Source of the DNA: Conexibacter sp035637995
GTDB taxonomy: Bacteria > Actinomycetota > Thermoleophilia > Solirubrobacterales > Solirubrobacteraceae
Length of the DNA stretch: 64,000 bases
Direction of reading: 5' to 3'
NCBI GenBank assembly: GCA_035637995.1
Contig: DASRAV010000015.1
Location: 62,001 to 126,000 of the forward strand
The first letter of the stretch is position 1. Each line of letters opens with the position of its first letter. The translations under genes were made by a program, and so were the position numbers. Under the pieces are notes generated by a model that worked only from the letters and a program-made list of their open reading frames with translations, was not told the DNA's origin and did no database searches. Positions 32,907-43,852 of the stretch are shown here, piece after piece.

Positions 32907-34772
32907 CTACGGCAGTGGTTCCACCGCGGCAGCGCGCGGTCGCGGGTGGGCGGGCCGGACCACGCGCGCAGCGACCGCAAGCAGCACGGCGGCCGCGGCG
33001 CCGAGTGCGGCGCCGCGGGGATCGGGATGCGCCACGGCGCCTCCGAGCGCATGGCCGATCGCGCCGGCGCCCGCGGCCAGGCCCGCGGCCCAGACGGTCG
33101 CCGCGACGAGGTCGAGCGACGCCCTGCGCCCGCGCACGAGCCACGGCAGCACCGCGGCTCCCACCGCCCACAGCCCCGCGCAGGCGAGCGCGCCGGAGCT
33201 CAGCGACGGCGCGAGCACGTGCGCGGCCGTGTCGTGGAGCGAGTCCTCCCAGGAGCCGGTCGCCGCCGTCCCGCGCGCGGCGCCGTAGAAGAGCGTCGCG
33301 TGCGCGAGCGGCTCCGCCAGCGTCAGCAACCAGAAGCCGAGCGCGCCCAACGCGGCGCGGCGCCACAGCGTCCCCGCCTGACCGGCGATCGCCGGATAGG
33401 CGCCGGCGAGCATGATCGCGCCGAGCAGCGGCGCCGCGAGCGGCAGCGACCACGCGCGTCCGCGCAGCGCCAGCAGCGGCGGCACCGCGGCGAGCCCGCA
33501 GGCGAGCACCAGCGCGGTGCCCGGCTCGCCCACCTCGCCGGCGACCCAGCCGACGAGCACCGCGGCGGCGGCGACCCAGCCGAGTCGCGGCAGCAGCGCG
33601 ACGAGCACTCCCGCGAGCGCTCCGGCGACCAGCGGGTTGGGCGCGGTCGTGGCCGACCCGCCGTCGCCGACCGTCGCGAGCGCGAGCGTCATCAGGCCGC
33701 CCGCCGCGAGCCCGGGCAGCAGATGGCCGGCGAGCAGCGGAGCGGGCGGGCGCTGACGGCCACGGTCGCCGCGGCGGGTGACCGCCGTCGCGGCGCGGCT
33801 GACGCGCGGCGCCGCCACGGTCCCCGGCTCGTCCTCGACCAGCGGCAGCGACGCCTTCAGCGCGCGGTGCAGGTCGGCGACGGTGCCGCGCTCGCCCTGG
33901 CGCGGGCGCAGCGCACGATCGATCGCCGCCCCGAGCGCCGAAGGCAGGTCGCGCCGCTGGCGACAGAGCGCCGGCAGCGTCGCGCCGAGCCGGCGCGCGG
34001 TCGCCGCTGCGCTCCCGCCGCGGATCGGGTTCGCGCCCGTGAACGCCTCGTAGAGCACGAGCGCGGCGGCGTAGAGGTCCGCCGGCGCGCCGGCCTCGTG
34101 GCCCTCCGCCTGCTCGGGGGCCATGTACGCGAGCGTCCCGACGACGTCGCCGGTGCGTGTGAGCACGTCCTCGCCCGCAAGCACGCGCGCGACGCCGAAG
34201 TCGGTCAGCTTCGCCGCCGGCGCGCCGGGGTGCCCCGTCTCCGGGACGAGCACGTTCGACGGCTTCACGTCGCGGTGCACGATGCCCTTCGCGTGTGCGT
34301 GCGCGAGCGCCCGGCACAGCGCGATCCCGATCTCGGCGACGTCGCGATCCGAGAGCGCACCCTGCGCGAGGAGTTCCGCGAGCGTCGGCCCCTCGACGAG
34401 CTCGGAGATGAGATACGTCGTCTCGCCGTCGGACTCCACCTCGTAGAGCCGGACGATCGCGTCGTCGTGCAGTTGGGCCGTCAAGCGCGCCTCGCGCTCC
34501 ACGCGCCCGGGCTCTGCTCGATCGTGCGTGATCGCCTTCACCGCGACGTCGCGCTGAAGCCGCTCGTCGCGCGCCCGCCACACGATCCCGAAGGCGCCCG
34601 TCCCCAGCTTGCCGAGCAGCCGGTAGCGCCCGAGCACGAGCGGACGCTCGCGGGCGGCGCCCGGATCGCGCAGGTGGACGGTGGGCTGCGCCTCGGGCAG
34701 GCGCACCGTCGGGGCCTCTGTGCGGCTCACGCTGCGGTGTTCCACGTCCCGGTGGGCCTCCCTTCCAGTCAT
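32907..34772 (-). CDS. Ser/Thr protein kinase with polytopic membrane C-terminus
   Basis: 621 aa. Kinase domain about 50-315: GTGAFGIVWRARDE, VAVKAI, HRDVKPSN, DFGVARVL, APEQAEG. No PASTA or other outer domain; instead residues 365-620 hold about eight hydrophobic segments rich in Ala, Leu and Gly, so the C-terminus is an integral membrane domain of unknown role. Sits 26 bp upstream of fhaA and reads the same way, so it probably belongs to the operon. Confidence 0.9.
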   Translation of the reverse strand: MTGREAHRDVEHRSVSRTEAPTVRLPEAQPTVHLRDPGAARERPLVLGRYRLLGKLGTGAFGIVWRARDERLQRDVAVKAITHDRAEPGRVEREARLTAQLHDDAIVRLYEVESDGETTYLISELVEGPTLAELLAQGALSDRDVAEIGIALCRALAHAHAKGIVHRDVKPSNVLVPETGHPGAPAAKLTDFGVARVLAGEDVLTRTGDVVGTLAYMAPEQAEGHEAGAPADLYAAALVLYEAFTGANPIRGGSAAATARRLGATLPALCRQRRDLPSALGAAIDRALRPRQGERGTVADLHRALKASLPLVEDEPGTVAAPRVSRAATAVTRRGDRGRQRPPAPLLAGHLLPGLAAGGLMTLALATVGDGGSATTAPNPLVAGALAGVLVALLPRLGWVAAAAVLVGWVAGEVGEPGTALVLACGLAAVPPLLALRGRAWSLPLAAPLLGAIMLAGAYPAIAGQAGTLWRRAALGALGFWLLTLAEPLAHATLFYGAARGTAATGSWEDSLHDTAAHVLAPSLSSGALACAGLWAVGAAVLPWLVRGRRASLDLVAATVWAAGLAAGAGAIGHALGGAVAHPDPRGAALGAAAAVLLAVAARVVRPAHPRPRAAAVEPLP

Positions 34773-34827
34773 CCAGCCGCCGACCTGGTCATACTGCGCC
34801 TTTCACGTTCCCGCAAGGAGCACGATT

Positions 34828-35961
34828 CTGTCGTTCTTCGACGAGGCCGACGAGCCGCGCAGGGTCCCCCGCCCACGCCGCACCCCGCCCTCCGGCGGTG
34901 GGAGCGGCCACCGCCCACCGATGGATCATCAGACGCTGCTGGTGCGACGCCTGATCGCCGCCGGCGCGGTCGTGCTCGTGGTGATCCTGCTCGTGCTGTT
35001 GATCAAGAGCTGCGCCGACAGCCGCCGCGAGCAGGCGCTGAAGGACTACAACCGCAGCGCCCGCTCGGTGCTCGCGCAGTCGCAGAGCAACGTCAGCAAG
35101 CCGCTCTTCGATGCGCTCTCCGCCGCGAGCAGCAAGCAGGGCCAGCAGGCGCAGGAGACGATCAACCAGCTCAAGTTCGACGCCAAGGAGGAGCTCGACC
35201 AGGTCAACCGCCTGGACGTGCCCGGCGAGATGAGCGAGGCGCAGACGAACCTCAAGCTCGTGCTCTCGCTGCGCCACGACGGCGTCGCGAAGATCGCCGA
35301 CCTGATCCAGACGGCCGTCGGCAGCTCGCCGGGCGCCGCCGCCGCCGTGAACGAGATCTCCGGCCAGATGCGCGCGTTCGACGCCTCCGACGTGATCTAC
35401 TCGCAGCGCGTCGCGCCGCTGATCCTGCGCGCGCTGACGGACGACGGCATCTCGGCCAGCTACGACGGGACGGCTGGCGAGAAGGTGCTGCCCGAGGCGA
35501 ACTTCCTGCCGCTGAACGGCATCAGCTGGATCAGCCCGTCCTACGTCGCCGGCCAGCTCGGCACGAGCGCAGGCGGGAGCTCCACGGGCACGCCGGCGCC
35601 CGGCCTGCACGGCCATCAGCTCGACTCCGTCAGCGTCGGCAGCACCACGCTCGACCCGAGCGGCTCGAATCGCATCCCCTCCACTCCGCTGCCGACGTTC
35701 GACGTCACCTTCACCAACGGCGGCGAGAACGACGAGACGAACGTCAAGGTGACGGTCGAGATCAGCGGGGTGGGCGCGCCGATCAAGGCGCAGACGGTCG
35801 TCACCAACACGACGGCCGGCGCGCAGAGCACCGCCAGCGTCCCGCTCACGAAGGCCCCGCCGACCAGCGGCCCCGTCACGATCAAGGTGACGATCGAGAA
35901 GGTGCCGGGCGAGCAGACGCTGGACAACAACACGCAGTCGTACACGGCGCTGTTCGAGTGA
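34828..35961 (+). CDS. Membrane-anchored protein of unknown function, probable CTG start
   Basis: 377 aa if it starts at the CTG at 34828, 7 nt after AAGGAG. The next ATG (34921) lacks a good ribosome-binding site and would lose the acidic-basic leader LSFFDEADEPRRVPRPRR, which looks like real protein. One membrane helix at about 40-62, then a helical region (to about 235), a Ser/Gly/Pro linker, and a beta-rich domain (TFDVTFTNGGENDETNVKVTV, CARDB-like). Probably envelope-associated. Divergent from the membrane kinase. ATT at 34825 is a second possible start. Confidence 0.8.
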   Translation: MSFFDEADEPRRVPRPRRTPPSGGGSGHRPPMDHQTLLVRRLIAAGAVVLVVILLVLLIKSCADSRREQALKDYNRSARSVLAQSQSNVSKPLFDALSAASSKQGQQAQETINQLKFDAKEELDQVNRLDVPGEMSEAQTNLKLVLSLRHDGVAKIADLIQTAVGSSPGAAAAVNEISGQMRAFDASDVIYSQRVAPLILRALTDDGISASYDGTAGEKVLPEANFLPLNGISWISPSYVAGQLGTSAGGSSTGTPAPGLHGHQLDSVSVGSTTLDPSGSNRIPSTPLPTFDVTFTNGGENDETNVKVTVEISGVGAPIKAQTVVTNTTAGAQSTASVPLTKAPPTSGPVTIKVTIEKVPGEQTLDNNTQSYTALFE

Positions 35962-36001
35962 GTCGAGCGGGTCGCATGACCCCTCGTATCCTTCGCCCCT
36001 C

Positions 36002-36520
36002 GTGACCGAGCTGACGAGCACCACCGGAGTCGTCGCGCTGGCCGGCTGCGGCGCGGCGGCGCTCGCGCTGATCGCCGTCGCCGTGCTGGCGCTGCGACTG
36101 CGGCGCGTGCGGCGCGACCAGCGCGTCGTGCTGGGAGCGACAGGCATGCGCGACCTGCCGGCGCACGCGGCCGACCTCGAGCGCTCCTTCCGCGATCTGC
36201 ACGACTACGTCGAGGACATGGCCAGCGGGATGCACACGCGGATGGCGAGCGCCGAGGACCGCCTCGAGGGCGCCGTCGCCTACCGCGCGCTCGTGCGCTA
36301 CGACGCCTACGGCGAGATGTCGGGGCGCCAGTCGACGTCGATCGCGCTGCTCGACGCGACGCGCTCGGGGATCGTGCTCTCGTCGATCCTGCACCGCGAC
36401 CAGGCGCGTCTCTACGCCAAGCGCGTGCAAGGCGGCAAGGGCGAGCTGGAGCTCTCGCCCGAGGAGGCCGAGGCGGTCCGGCTCGCGGTCAGCGGCGAGG
36501 CGCCTGCGCCGGAGGCCTGA
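36002..36520 (+). CDS. DUF4446 family membrane-anchored protein
   Basis: 172 aa, GTG start. A single N-terminal membrane helix (about 10-33) followed by a soluble domain with ALVRYDAYGEMSGRQSTSIALLDATRSGIVLSSIL (quoted in part: YDAYGEMSGRQSTSIALLD), the DUF4446 core. Function unknown; in many Gram-positives it lies near the origin or near parB. TATCCT ends 9 nt before the GTG. ATGA-type overlap with pheA. Confidence 0.85.
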   Translation: MTELTSTTGVVALAGCGAAALALIAVAVLALRLRRVRRDQRVVLGATGMRDLPAHAADLERSFRDLHDYVEDMASGMHTRMASAEDRLEGAVAYRALVRYDAYGEMSGRQSTSIALLDATRSGIVLSSILHRDQARLYAKRVQGGKGELELSPEEAEAVRLAVSGEAPAPEA

Positions 36521-37374
36521 TGCGCATCGCCTACCTCGGCCCCGCGGGCACGAACACGCACGAGGCCCTGCTCGCCGCCGACGTCGGCGGCGGGCAGAAC
36601 GAGCACGTTCCGCTCCCGACGATCCACGACTGCGTCGTCGCAGTGCAGCGCGGCGAGACGGAGCGCGCGTTCGTCCCGATCGAGAACGCGCTCGAGGGCT
36701 CGGTCAACGCGACGCTCGACGCGCTCGCCGTCGAGGCGGAGGACGTCGCGATCGTGGGCGAGGCGCTGCACCCGATCCACACCTGCCTGATCGCTCGGAC
36801 GCCGATCGAGCTGAGCGCGATCGAGCGCGTCGTCTCGCATCCGCACGCCACTGCGCAGTGCGCCCACTTCCTGCGCACGCGCCTGCCGCAGGCGCGCGTG
36901 GTCGCGGCGAGCTCGACGGCGGAGGCGGTGCGCGCGGTCGCCGAGAACGAGGCGGACGCCGGCGTCGCCGCGCTCGGCAGCCGGCTCGCCGCCGAGCGCT
37001 ACGGCTGCGAGCTGCTCGCCGTCGGAGTCGACGACGCCGCCGGCAACGAGACGCGCTTCGTCTGGCTCGCAGCGACTCCCGACCGCGCGGGTTCGATTCA
37101 ATCGGGGCATGGACCGTGGAAGACGGCCGTCGTCTTCTGGGGCGTCGGCGCCGAGGCGCCGGGCTGGCTCGTGCGCTGCCTGTCGGAGTTCGCGTCGCGC
37201 GGGGTCAACCTGACGCGGATCGAGTCGCGCCCGCGCAAGCAGGGCCTGGGGCGCTACATGTTCTTCGTCGACCTCGAGGGACGGGCCGACGAGGGACCTG
37301 TCGCCGAGGCGCTCGTGGCGCTGCGTCCGCACGTCGAGCACCTGCGCGTGCTCGGGTCGTTTCCCGCCGCGTAG
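36520..37374 (+). CDS. pheA: Prephenate dehydratase
   Basis: 284 aa. Converts prephenate to phenylpyruvate in phenylalanine synthesis. IAYLGPAGTNTHEA, FVPIENALEGSVN, NETRFVWL (the TRF catalytic motif) and a C-terminal ACT domain with GVNLTRIESRPRKQGLGRY, whose ESRP motif binds Phe for feedback control. Monofunctional (no chorismate mutase domain). The linker before the ACT domain (about 188-200) is unusually long and Gly/Ser-rich. Coupled to the DUF4446 gene by one base. Confidence 0.95.
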   Translation: MRIAYLGPAGTNTHEALLAADVGGGQNEHVPLPTIHDCVVAVQRGETERAFVPIENALEGSVNATLDALAVEAEDVAIVGEALHPIHTCLIARTPIELSAIERVVSHPHATAQCAHFLRTRLPQARVVAASSTAEAVRAVAENEADAGVAALGSRLAAERYGCELLAVGVDDAAGNETRFVWLAATPDRAGSIQSGHGPWKTAVVFWGVGAEAPGWLVRCLSEFASRGVNLTRIESRPRKQGLGRYMFFVDLEGRADEGPVAEALVALRPHVEHLRVLGSFPAA

Positions 37375-37454
37375 CGCTTCATTCCGGCTGTAGAGGCCCT
37401 GTGAAGGCGTCTTCCGGGCGATGCTCGCCCGCTACACTTGGCCCCCAGAACGTC

Positions 37455-38024
37455 ATGGCCGTCTCCGTACCACCAGCTCAATCGGGGTCCGCGCCGCCAC
37501 TGGGGCACCAGCGGCGCGGACGTGAGTCTGGCCGGGTGCTCGTCCTCAACGCCACGTTCGAGCCGATCAACGTCTGCACGGTCCGGCGCGCGGTGGTGCT
37601 GCTGTTGAAGGAGAAGGCCGAGGTGCTGGAGCACGGCACCTACGCGCTGCACTCGAGCAACTCGACGGTGCCGCGACCTGTCGTCATCAGGCTGGTGAGC
37701 TACGTCCGCGTCCCGCGCGACACGCATCGCCGCAAGATCACCCGCCGCGCCGTCTTCGCCCGCGACGACTGGACGTGCCAGTACTGCGGCTCGCGCACCA
37801 ACCTGACCGTCGACCACGTCATCCCCCGCTCCAAGGGCGGCGGCTCGACGTGGGACAACATCGTCGCGTCCTGCGCGCCGTGCAACCGCCGCAAGGGCGA
37901 CGCGCTGCCGCACCACGCCGGCATGATCCCTCGCCGCCTGCCGCGCACGCCGGGGCCGCACGTCTTCATCCAGGTCGCCAGCCCGACGATCCCGACGGCC
38001 TGGCGCGCCTACCTCGCCGCCTGA
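37455..38024 (+). CDS. HNH endonuclease
   Basis: 189 aa from the ATG at 37455. LVLNATFEPINVCTVRRAVVLLL and the HNH core CQYCGSRTNLTVDHVIPRSKGG, then CAPCNRRKGD, give two CxxC zinc knuckles around the beta-beta-alpha nuclease. This stand-alone family is conserved in actinobacteria and many other phyla; its substrate is unknown. TACACT at 37433-37438 is a likely -10, giving a leader of about 10 nt. Confidence 0.92.
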   Translation: MAVSVPPAQSGSAPPLGHQRRGRESGRVLVLNATFEPINVCTVRRAVVLLLKEKAEVLEHGTYALHSSNSTVPRPVVIRLVSYVRVPRDTHRRKITRRAVFARDDWTCQYCGSRTNLTVDHVIPRSKGGGSTWDNIVASCAPCNRRKGDALPHHAGMIPRRLPRTPGPHVFIQVASPTIPTAWRAYLAA

Positions 38025-38071
38025 GATCCCACGCGGCCTCGACCCCGCGCGGGTCCCCTCTGCTTAAACGA

Positions 38072-38101
38072 CGAAGGGCGCCTTCGACGGGGCGCCCTTC
38101 G
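38072..38101 (-). terminator. Perfect 11-bp terminator hairpin between the HNH gene and gyrA
   Basis: CGAAGGGCGCC (38072-38082) and GGCGCCCTTCG (38091-38101) form an 11-bp stem with an 8-nt loop. On the minus strand it is followed by TCGTTTAAG, a partial T-run, so it best ends leftward transcripts from gyrA or the small RNA; it may also stop the rightward HNH transcript. Confidence 0.7.
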
Positions 38102-38224
38102 CGAACAGCTCGGCTGGACAGTGCCCTCGACCAGCAGGTGTGTCAGGGCCGGCGGGACCAGTCCCGGCACCAGTCGAGGCGGTGTCTCGGTGTGGACTCC
38201 GCTACGCGGGGCCAGCCTTCCGAC

Positions 38225-38269
38225 CTAGCGGCCGGACACCTCCAGGGTCCCGTAAGAACAGTCAGTCAA
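38225..38269 (-). CDS. Putative 14-residue ORF behind an extended Shine-Dalgarno
   Basis: TTG start at 38269, stop TAG at 38227-38225, product MTDCSYGTLEVSGR. The preceding AAAGGAGGTGGT (38288-38277) is an almost full anti-anti-Shine-Dalgarno, and the spacing from GGAGG to TTG is 11 nt. The peptide has one Cys and no membrane character. Too short for codon statistics; support comes from the ribosome-binding signal only. Confidence 0.4.
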   Translation of the reverse strand: MTDCSYGTLEVSGR

Positions 38270-38339
38270 GGTACGGACCACCTCCTTTCTCTGGTCAAGC
38301 CAGAGTAGCGGACGGGTCCGACGGGGACGGCGGGTCTGG

Positions 38340-40934
<2,595 letters not shown>

Positions 40935-40942
40935 GGTTCAGC

Positions 40943-43366
40943 TCACACGTCGAGGTTGGTCACGAGGCGGGCGTTCTCCTCGATGAAGTCGCGCCGCGGC
41001 TCGACCTGATCGCCCATCAGCATCGAGAAGACGCGATCGGCGGCGGTCGCGTCGTCCATCGTCACCCGCGCGAGCGTGCGTGACGCCGGGTCCATCGTCG
41101 TCTCGCGCAGCTGCTCCGGATTCATCTCGCCGAGGCCCTTGAAGCGGTTGATCTTCGCGCCGCGGCCGGCGAGGTCCATCACGACCGTCCGCAGCTCCTC
41201 GAACGACACCGCGTCGTCGCGATGCTCGGCGAGGCGCACGTCGAATGGCGGCGTGCCGACGGTCTGCACGAGCTGCTCGTAGACGCGCACGAGCTGGCGA
41301 TACTCGTTCGCGTGCAACAGCGCGCGGCGCACGCGGCGCACGCGGGCGTGGCCGGTCTTCTGTTCGACGGAGCGCACGACGAGCTCGACGGGGTCCTCCT
41401 CGAGCAGCTCCACCGCGTACGGAGCGCCGTCGTCCGTGGGGCGCCGCAACAGCTCGATCAACGCGCTCTCCTCGGTGATCGTCTGCTCGAAGACCCCCGA
41501 CTCCTCCAGGAACTCGACGACGTCGTGGCCCGCTATCGCACGCAGCGCGGCGGCCCAGCCGGCGTACTGCTTGAGCAGGCGCGTGAAGCGCTTCCACTTC
41601 GCCTCCGTGAGCTTCGCCTGCGTCGTACCGGAGCGGTCGCCGACCGTGAAGCGCTCGAGCTTGTCGGCGAGCAGGATCTCCTCCAGCTCCGACTCCTTCT
41701 CGATGTAGCGCTCGAGCTTGCCGGTCTTGAGCTTGTAGAGCGGCGGCTTGGCGATGTAGACGTAGCCGGCCTCGATCAGCTCCTGCATCTCGCGGAACAG
41801 CAGCGTCAGCACGAGCGTGCGGATGTGCGCGCCGTCGACGTCGGCGTCGGTCATCAGCACGATCTTGTGGTAGCGCGCCTTCTCGAGGTCGAACTCGTCG
41901 CGCACGCCGGTGCCGATCGCCGTGATCAGCGCCTGCACCTCGTTGTTCGCGAGCACCTTGTCGATGCGCGCGCGCTCCACGTTGAGGATCTTGCCGCGCA
42001 GCGGAAGCACCGCCTGCGTCGAGCGATCGCGGCCTTGCTTCGCCGAGCCGCCGGCGGAGTCGCCCTCGACGATGAAGATCTCCGACAGCGCCGGATCCTT
42101 CACCGAGCAGTCCGCGAGCTTGCCCGGCAGGCGCGAGTTCTCCAGCGCGGACTTGCGGCGCGTGAGGTCGCGCGCCTTGCGCGCCGCGGCCCGCGCCTGT
42201 GCGGCTTGCACGGACTTCATGATCACCGAGCGGGCGTCCTGCGGGTTCTCCTCGAGGAACTCGTCGAGGCCGCGATTGACGATCGACTCGACGAACCCCT
42301 GCATGCCGGGGTTGCCGAGCTTCGTCTTCGTCTGGCCCTCGAACTGCGGCTCGGCGAGCTTCACGGAGATGACGGCCGTGAGGCCCTCGCGCACGTCCTC
42401 GCCCTGGAGGTTGTCGTCCTTCTCCTTCAGCAGCCCCTTCTCGCGGGCGTACTTGTTGAGCGTGCGCGTGAGCGCGGAGCGGAAGCCGCTGAGATGCGAG
42501 CCGCCCTCGTGCGTGTTGATGTTGTTGGCGAACGAGAAGACCGACTCCTGGTAGGAGCCGTTCCACTGCATCGCGACCTCGACCGCGCCTTCCTCGCTCT
42601 CGCCGGAGAAGTAGATGATCTTCTTCTGCGCCGGTTCCTTGTTCTCGTTCAGGTAGGCGACGAAGTCCTCGATCCCGCCTTCGTACTGGAACTCGACCTT
42701 GCGGCCCTCGCCGCGCTCGTCGGTGAGCGAGATCCTCAGGCCGCGGGTCAGGAACGCCGTCTCACGCAGCCGCTCCTCGAGCGTCGTGAAGTCGTAGTCG
42801 AGGCTCTCCATGATCTCGTCGTCGGCCAGGAACGTGATGCTGGTGCCTGTCTCCTTCGTCGCGGCGCCCTTCGCCAGCTCGGCCTGGGGCTTGCCGCGCA
42901 CGTAGTCCTGCGCGAACGTGAAGCCGTCGCGCCGCACCTCGACGTGCAGCGTCTCGGAGAGCGCGTTGACGACCGAGACGCCGACGCCGTGCAGCCCGCC
43001 GGAGACCTTGTAGCCGCCCCCGTCGCCGAACTTGCCGCCGGCGTGCAGGACCGTGAGCACGACCTCGACGGCCGGCTTCTGCTCCTTCTCCATGATCGCG
43101 ACGGGGATGCCGCGGCCGTCGTCGACGACCGTGATCGAGTTGTCCGGATGGATCGTGACCGCGACGCTCGAGCAATGGCCCGCGAGCGCCTCGTCGACGG
43201 AGTTGTCGACGACCTCGTAGACGAGATGGTGGAGGCCGCGAACACCGGTCGAGCCGATGTACATGCCCGGTCGCTTGCGCACCGCCTCGAGTCCCTCGAG
43301 CACGGTGATGTCCTGGGCGTCGTACGTACGGGCGGGCTGGTCAGCCCCTGGGTTCTCGGTGGCCAA
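40943..43366 (-). CDS. gyrB: DNA gyrase subunit B with E. coli-type insertion
   Basis: 807 aa from a TTG start with GGAGG 4 nt upstream; no ATG fits. GHKL ATPase motifs near LEGLEAVRKRPGMYIGS, DNSVDEA and GLHGVGVSVVNALS; Toprim FIVEGDSAGGSAKQGRD and MTDADVDGAHIR; tail INRFKGLGEMNPEQLRETTMDP. Actinobacterial GyrB is usually about 650-690 aa; here some 165-180 extra residues lie between the Toprim domain and the tail (about 560-738), the place of the insertion in E. coli GyrB. Confidence 0.97.
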   Translation of the reverse strand: MATENPGADQPARTYDAQDITVLEGLEAVRKRPGMYIGSTGVRGLHHLVYEVVDNSVDEALAGHCSSVAVTIHPDNSITVVDDGRGIPVAIMEKEQKPAVEVVLTVLHAGGKFGDGGGYKVSGGLHGVGVSVVNALSETLHVEVRRDGFTFAQDYVRGKPQAELAKGAATKETGTSITFLADDEIMESLDYDFTTLEERLRETAFLTRGLRISLTDERGEGRKVEFQYEGGIEDFVAYLNENKEPAQKKIIYFSGESEEGAVEVAMQWNGSYQESVFSFANNINTHEGGSHLSGFRSALTRTLNKYAREKGLLKEKDDNLQGEDVREGLTAVISVKLAEPQFEGQTKTKLGNPGMQGFVESIVNRGLDEFLEENPQDARSVIMKSVQAAQARAAARKARDLTRRKSALENSRLPGKLADCSVKDPALSEIFIVEGDSAGGSAKQGRDRSTQAVLPLRGKILNVERARIDKVLANNEVQALITAIGTGVRDEFDLEKARYHKIVLMTDADVDGAHIRTLVLTLLFREMQELIEAGYVYIAKPPLYKLKTGKLERYIEKESELEEILLADKLERFTVGDRSGTTQAKLTEAKWKRFTRLLKQYAGWAAALRAIAGHDVVEFLEESGVFEQTITEESALIELLRRPTDDGAPYAVELLEEDPVELVVRSVEQKTGHARVRRVRRALLHANEYRQLVRVYEQLVQTVGTPPFDVRLAEHRDDAVSFEELRTVVMDLAGRGAKINRFKGLGEMNPEQLRETTMDPASRTLARVTMDDATAADRVFSMLMGDQVEPRRDFIEENARLVTNLDV

Positions 43367-43387
43367 CGGTCCTCCGATGACGTTGCA

Positions 43388-43450
43388 ACGCCCCGGATCC
43401 GCGCCGGGGGAGGCGCGCCGGGGCGTGGAAGGTTGGTGGATATGAGGATA
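43388..43450 (-). promoter_or_regulatory. gyrB promoter -10 and leader hairpin
   Basis: A minus-strand TATCCT (43450-43445) is a likely -10, with transcription from about 43438. The 72-nt leader can form a long hairpin: ACGCCCCGG (43388-43396) pairs with CCGGGGCGT (43418-43426), and inside it GCGCC (43401-43405) with GGCGC (43412-43416). It may tune gyrB expression; no known riboswitch is recognised. The rest of the gap (43367-43543) holds nothing else I can support. Confidence 0.4.
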
Positions 43451-43543
43451 GCACAGCGGTCCCCTGGACCGGGGTCCGGCGTGAACAGGAAATACCTGCA
43501 AAACCGCATAAAAGACCACATCGATCGCGTTGGGATCGCATGC

Positions 43544-43852
43544 TCATCGAGGCGCCGTGCGCGTGCCGGTCACGCAGCGCAGTCGCTGGACCCCGTCGGA
43601 GCCGATCGCGGCGTTGAGTCGCTCGACGATCTGCGGTCCCATCAGGTCGAGCTCCTGCGCCCAGACGGAGGACGCGCAGGCGATCGTCAGCACCCCGCCG
43701 CGGGCTGCGACGGGGGTCGCCTCGCGCGCGATCGCAGGTCCCGCGACCGCGCTCCAGACGCGCTGGACGTCCGCCAGCAGCGACGCCGGCGCGAGCGCGC
43801 GCTCGAGTGGCGCGAGCGCGAGCGCGAGGGGCCGGGGAGCGTGGCGCTTCAC
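43544..43852 (-). CDS. DUF721/DciA-like protein
   Basis: 102 aa, GTG start overlapping the recF TGA. LADVQRVWSAVAGPAIAREATPVAARGGVLTIACASSVWAQEL (quoted in part: VWSAVAGPAIAREATPVA) and LDLMGPQIVERLNAAIG are the DUF721 pattern. DciA proteins of this family load the replicative helicase in bacteria lacking DnaC/DnaI. Position after recF is standard in actinobacteria. Confidence 0.88.
   Translation of the reverse strand: MKRHAPRPLALALAPLERALAPASLLADVQRVWSAVAGPAIAREATPVAARGGVLTIACASSVWAQELDLMGPQIVERLNAAIGSDGVQRLRCVTGTRTAPR

Larger units (their letters stand above)
38072..38307 (-). ncRNA. Candidate small transcript with ultra-long Shine-Dalgarno and 14-codon ORF
   Basis: Read on the minus strand: a -10-like TACTCT (38307-38302), a CTCTGG/CCAGAG palindrome, then AGAAAGGAGGTGGTCC (38290-38275). 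The last can pair over 16 nt, with one G-U, to the conserved 3' end of 16S rRNA. Next is a TTG-started 14-codon ORF ending TAG (38225), about 120 nt able to form several GC stems (including GGGAC-TG-GTCCC), and a strong terminator. Length would be about 235 nt. Whether it is a discrete RNA or the gyrA 3' tail cannot be seen. Confidence 0.45.

Noticed and set aside
37381..37454. Riboswitch before the HNH gene
   Set aside because: The gap has a -10-like TACACT and no recognisable aptamer.
38275..38290. Plus-strand GGACCACCTCCTTTCT as a 16S rRNA fragment
   Set aside because: Only the anti-Shine-Dalgarno-like 16 bases match; helix 45 and upstream 16S sequence are absent, so the minus-strand ribosome-binding reading is better.
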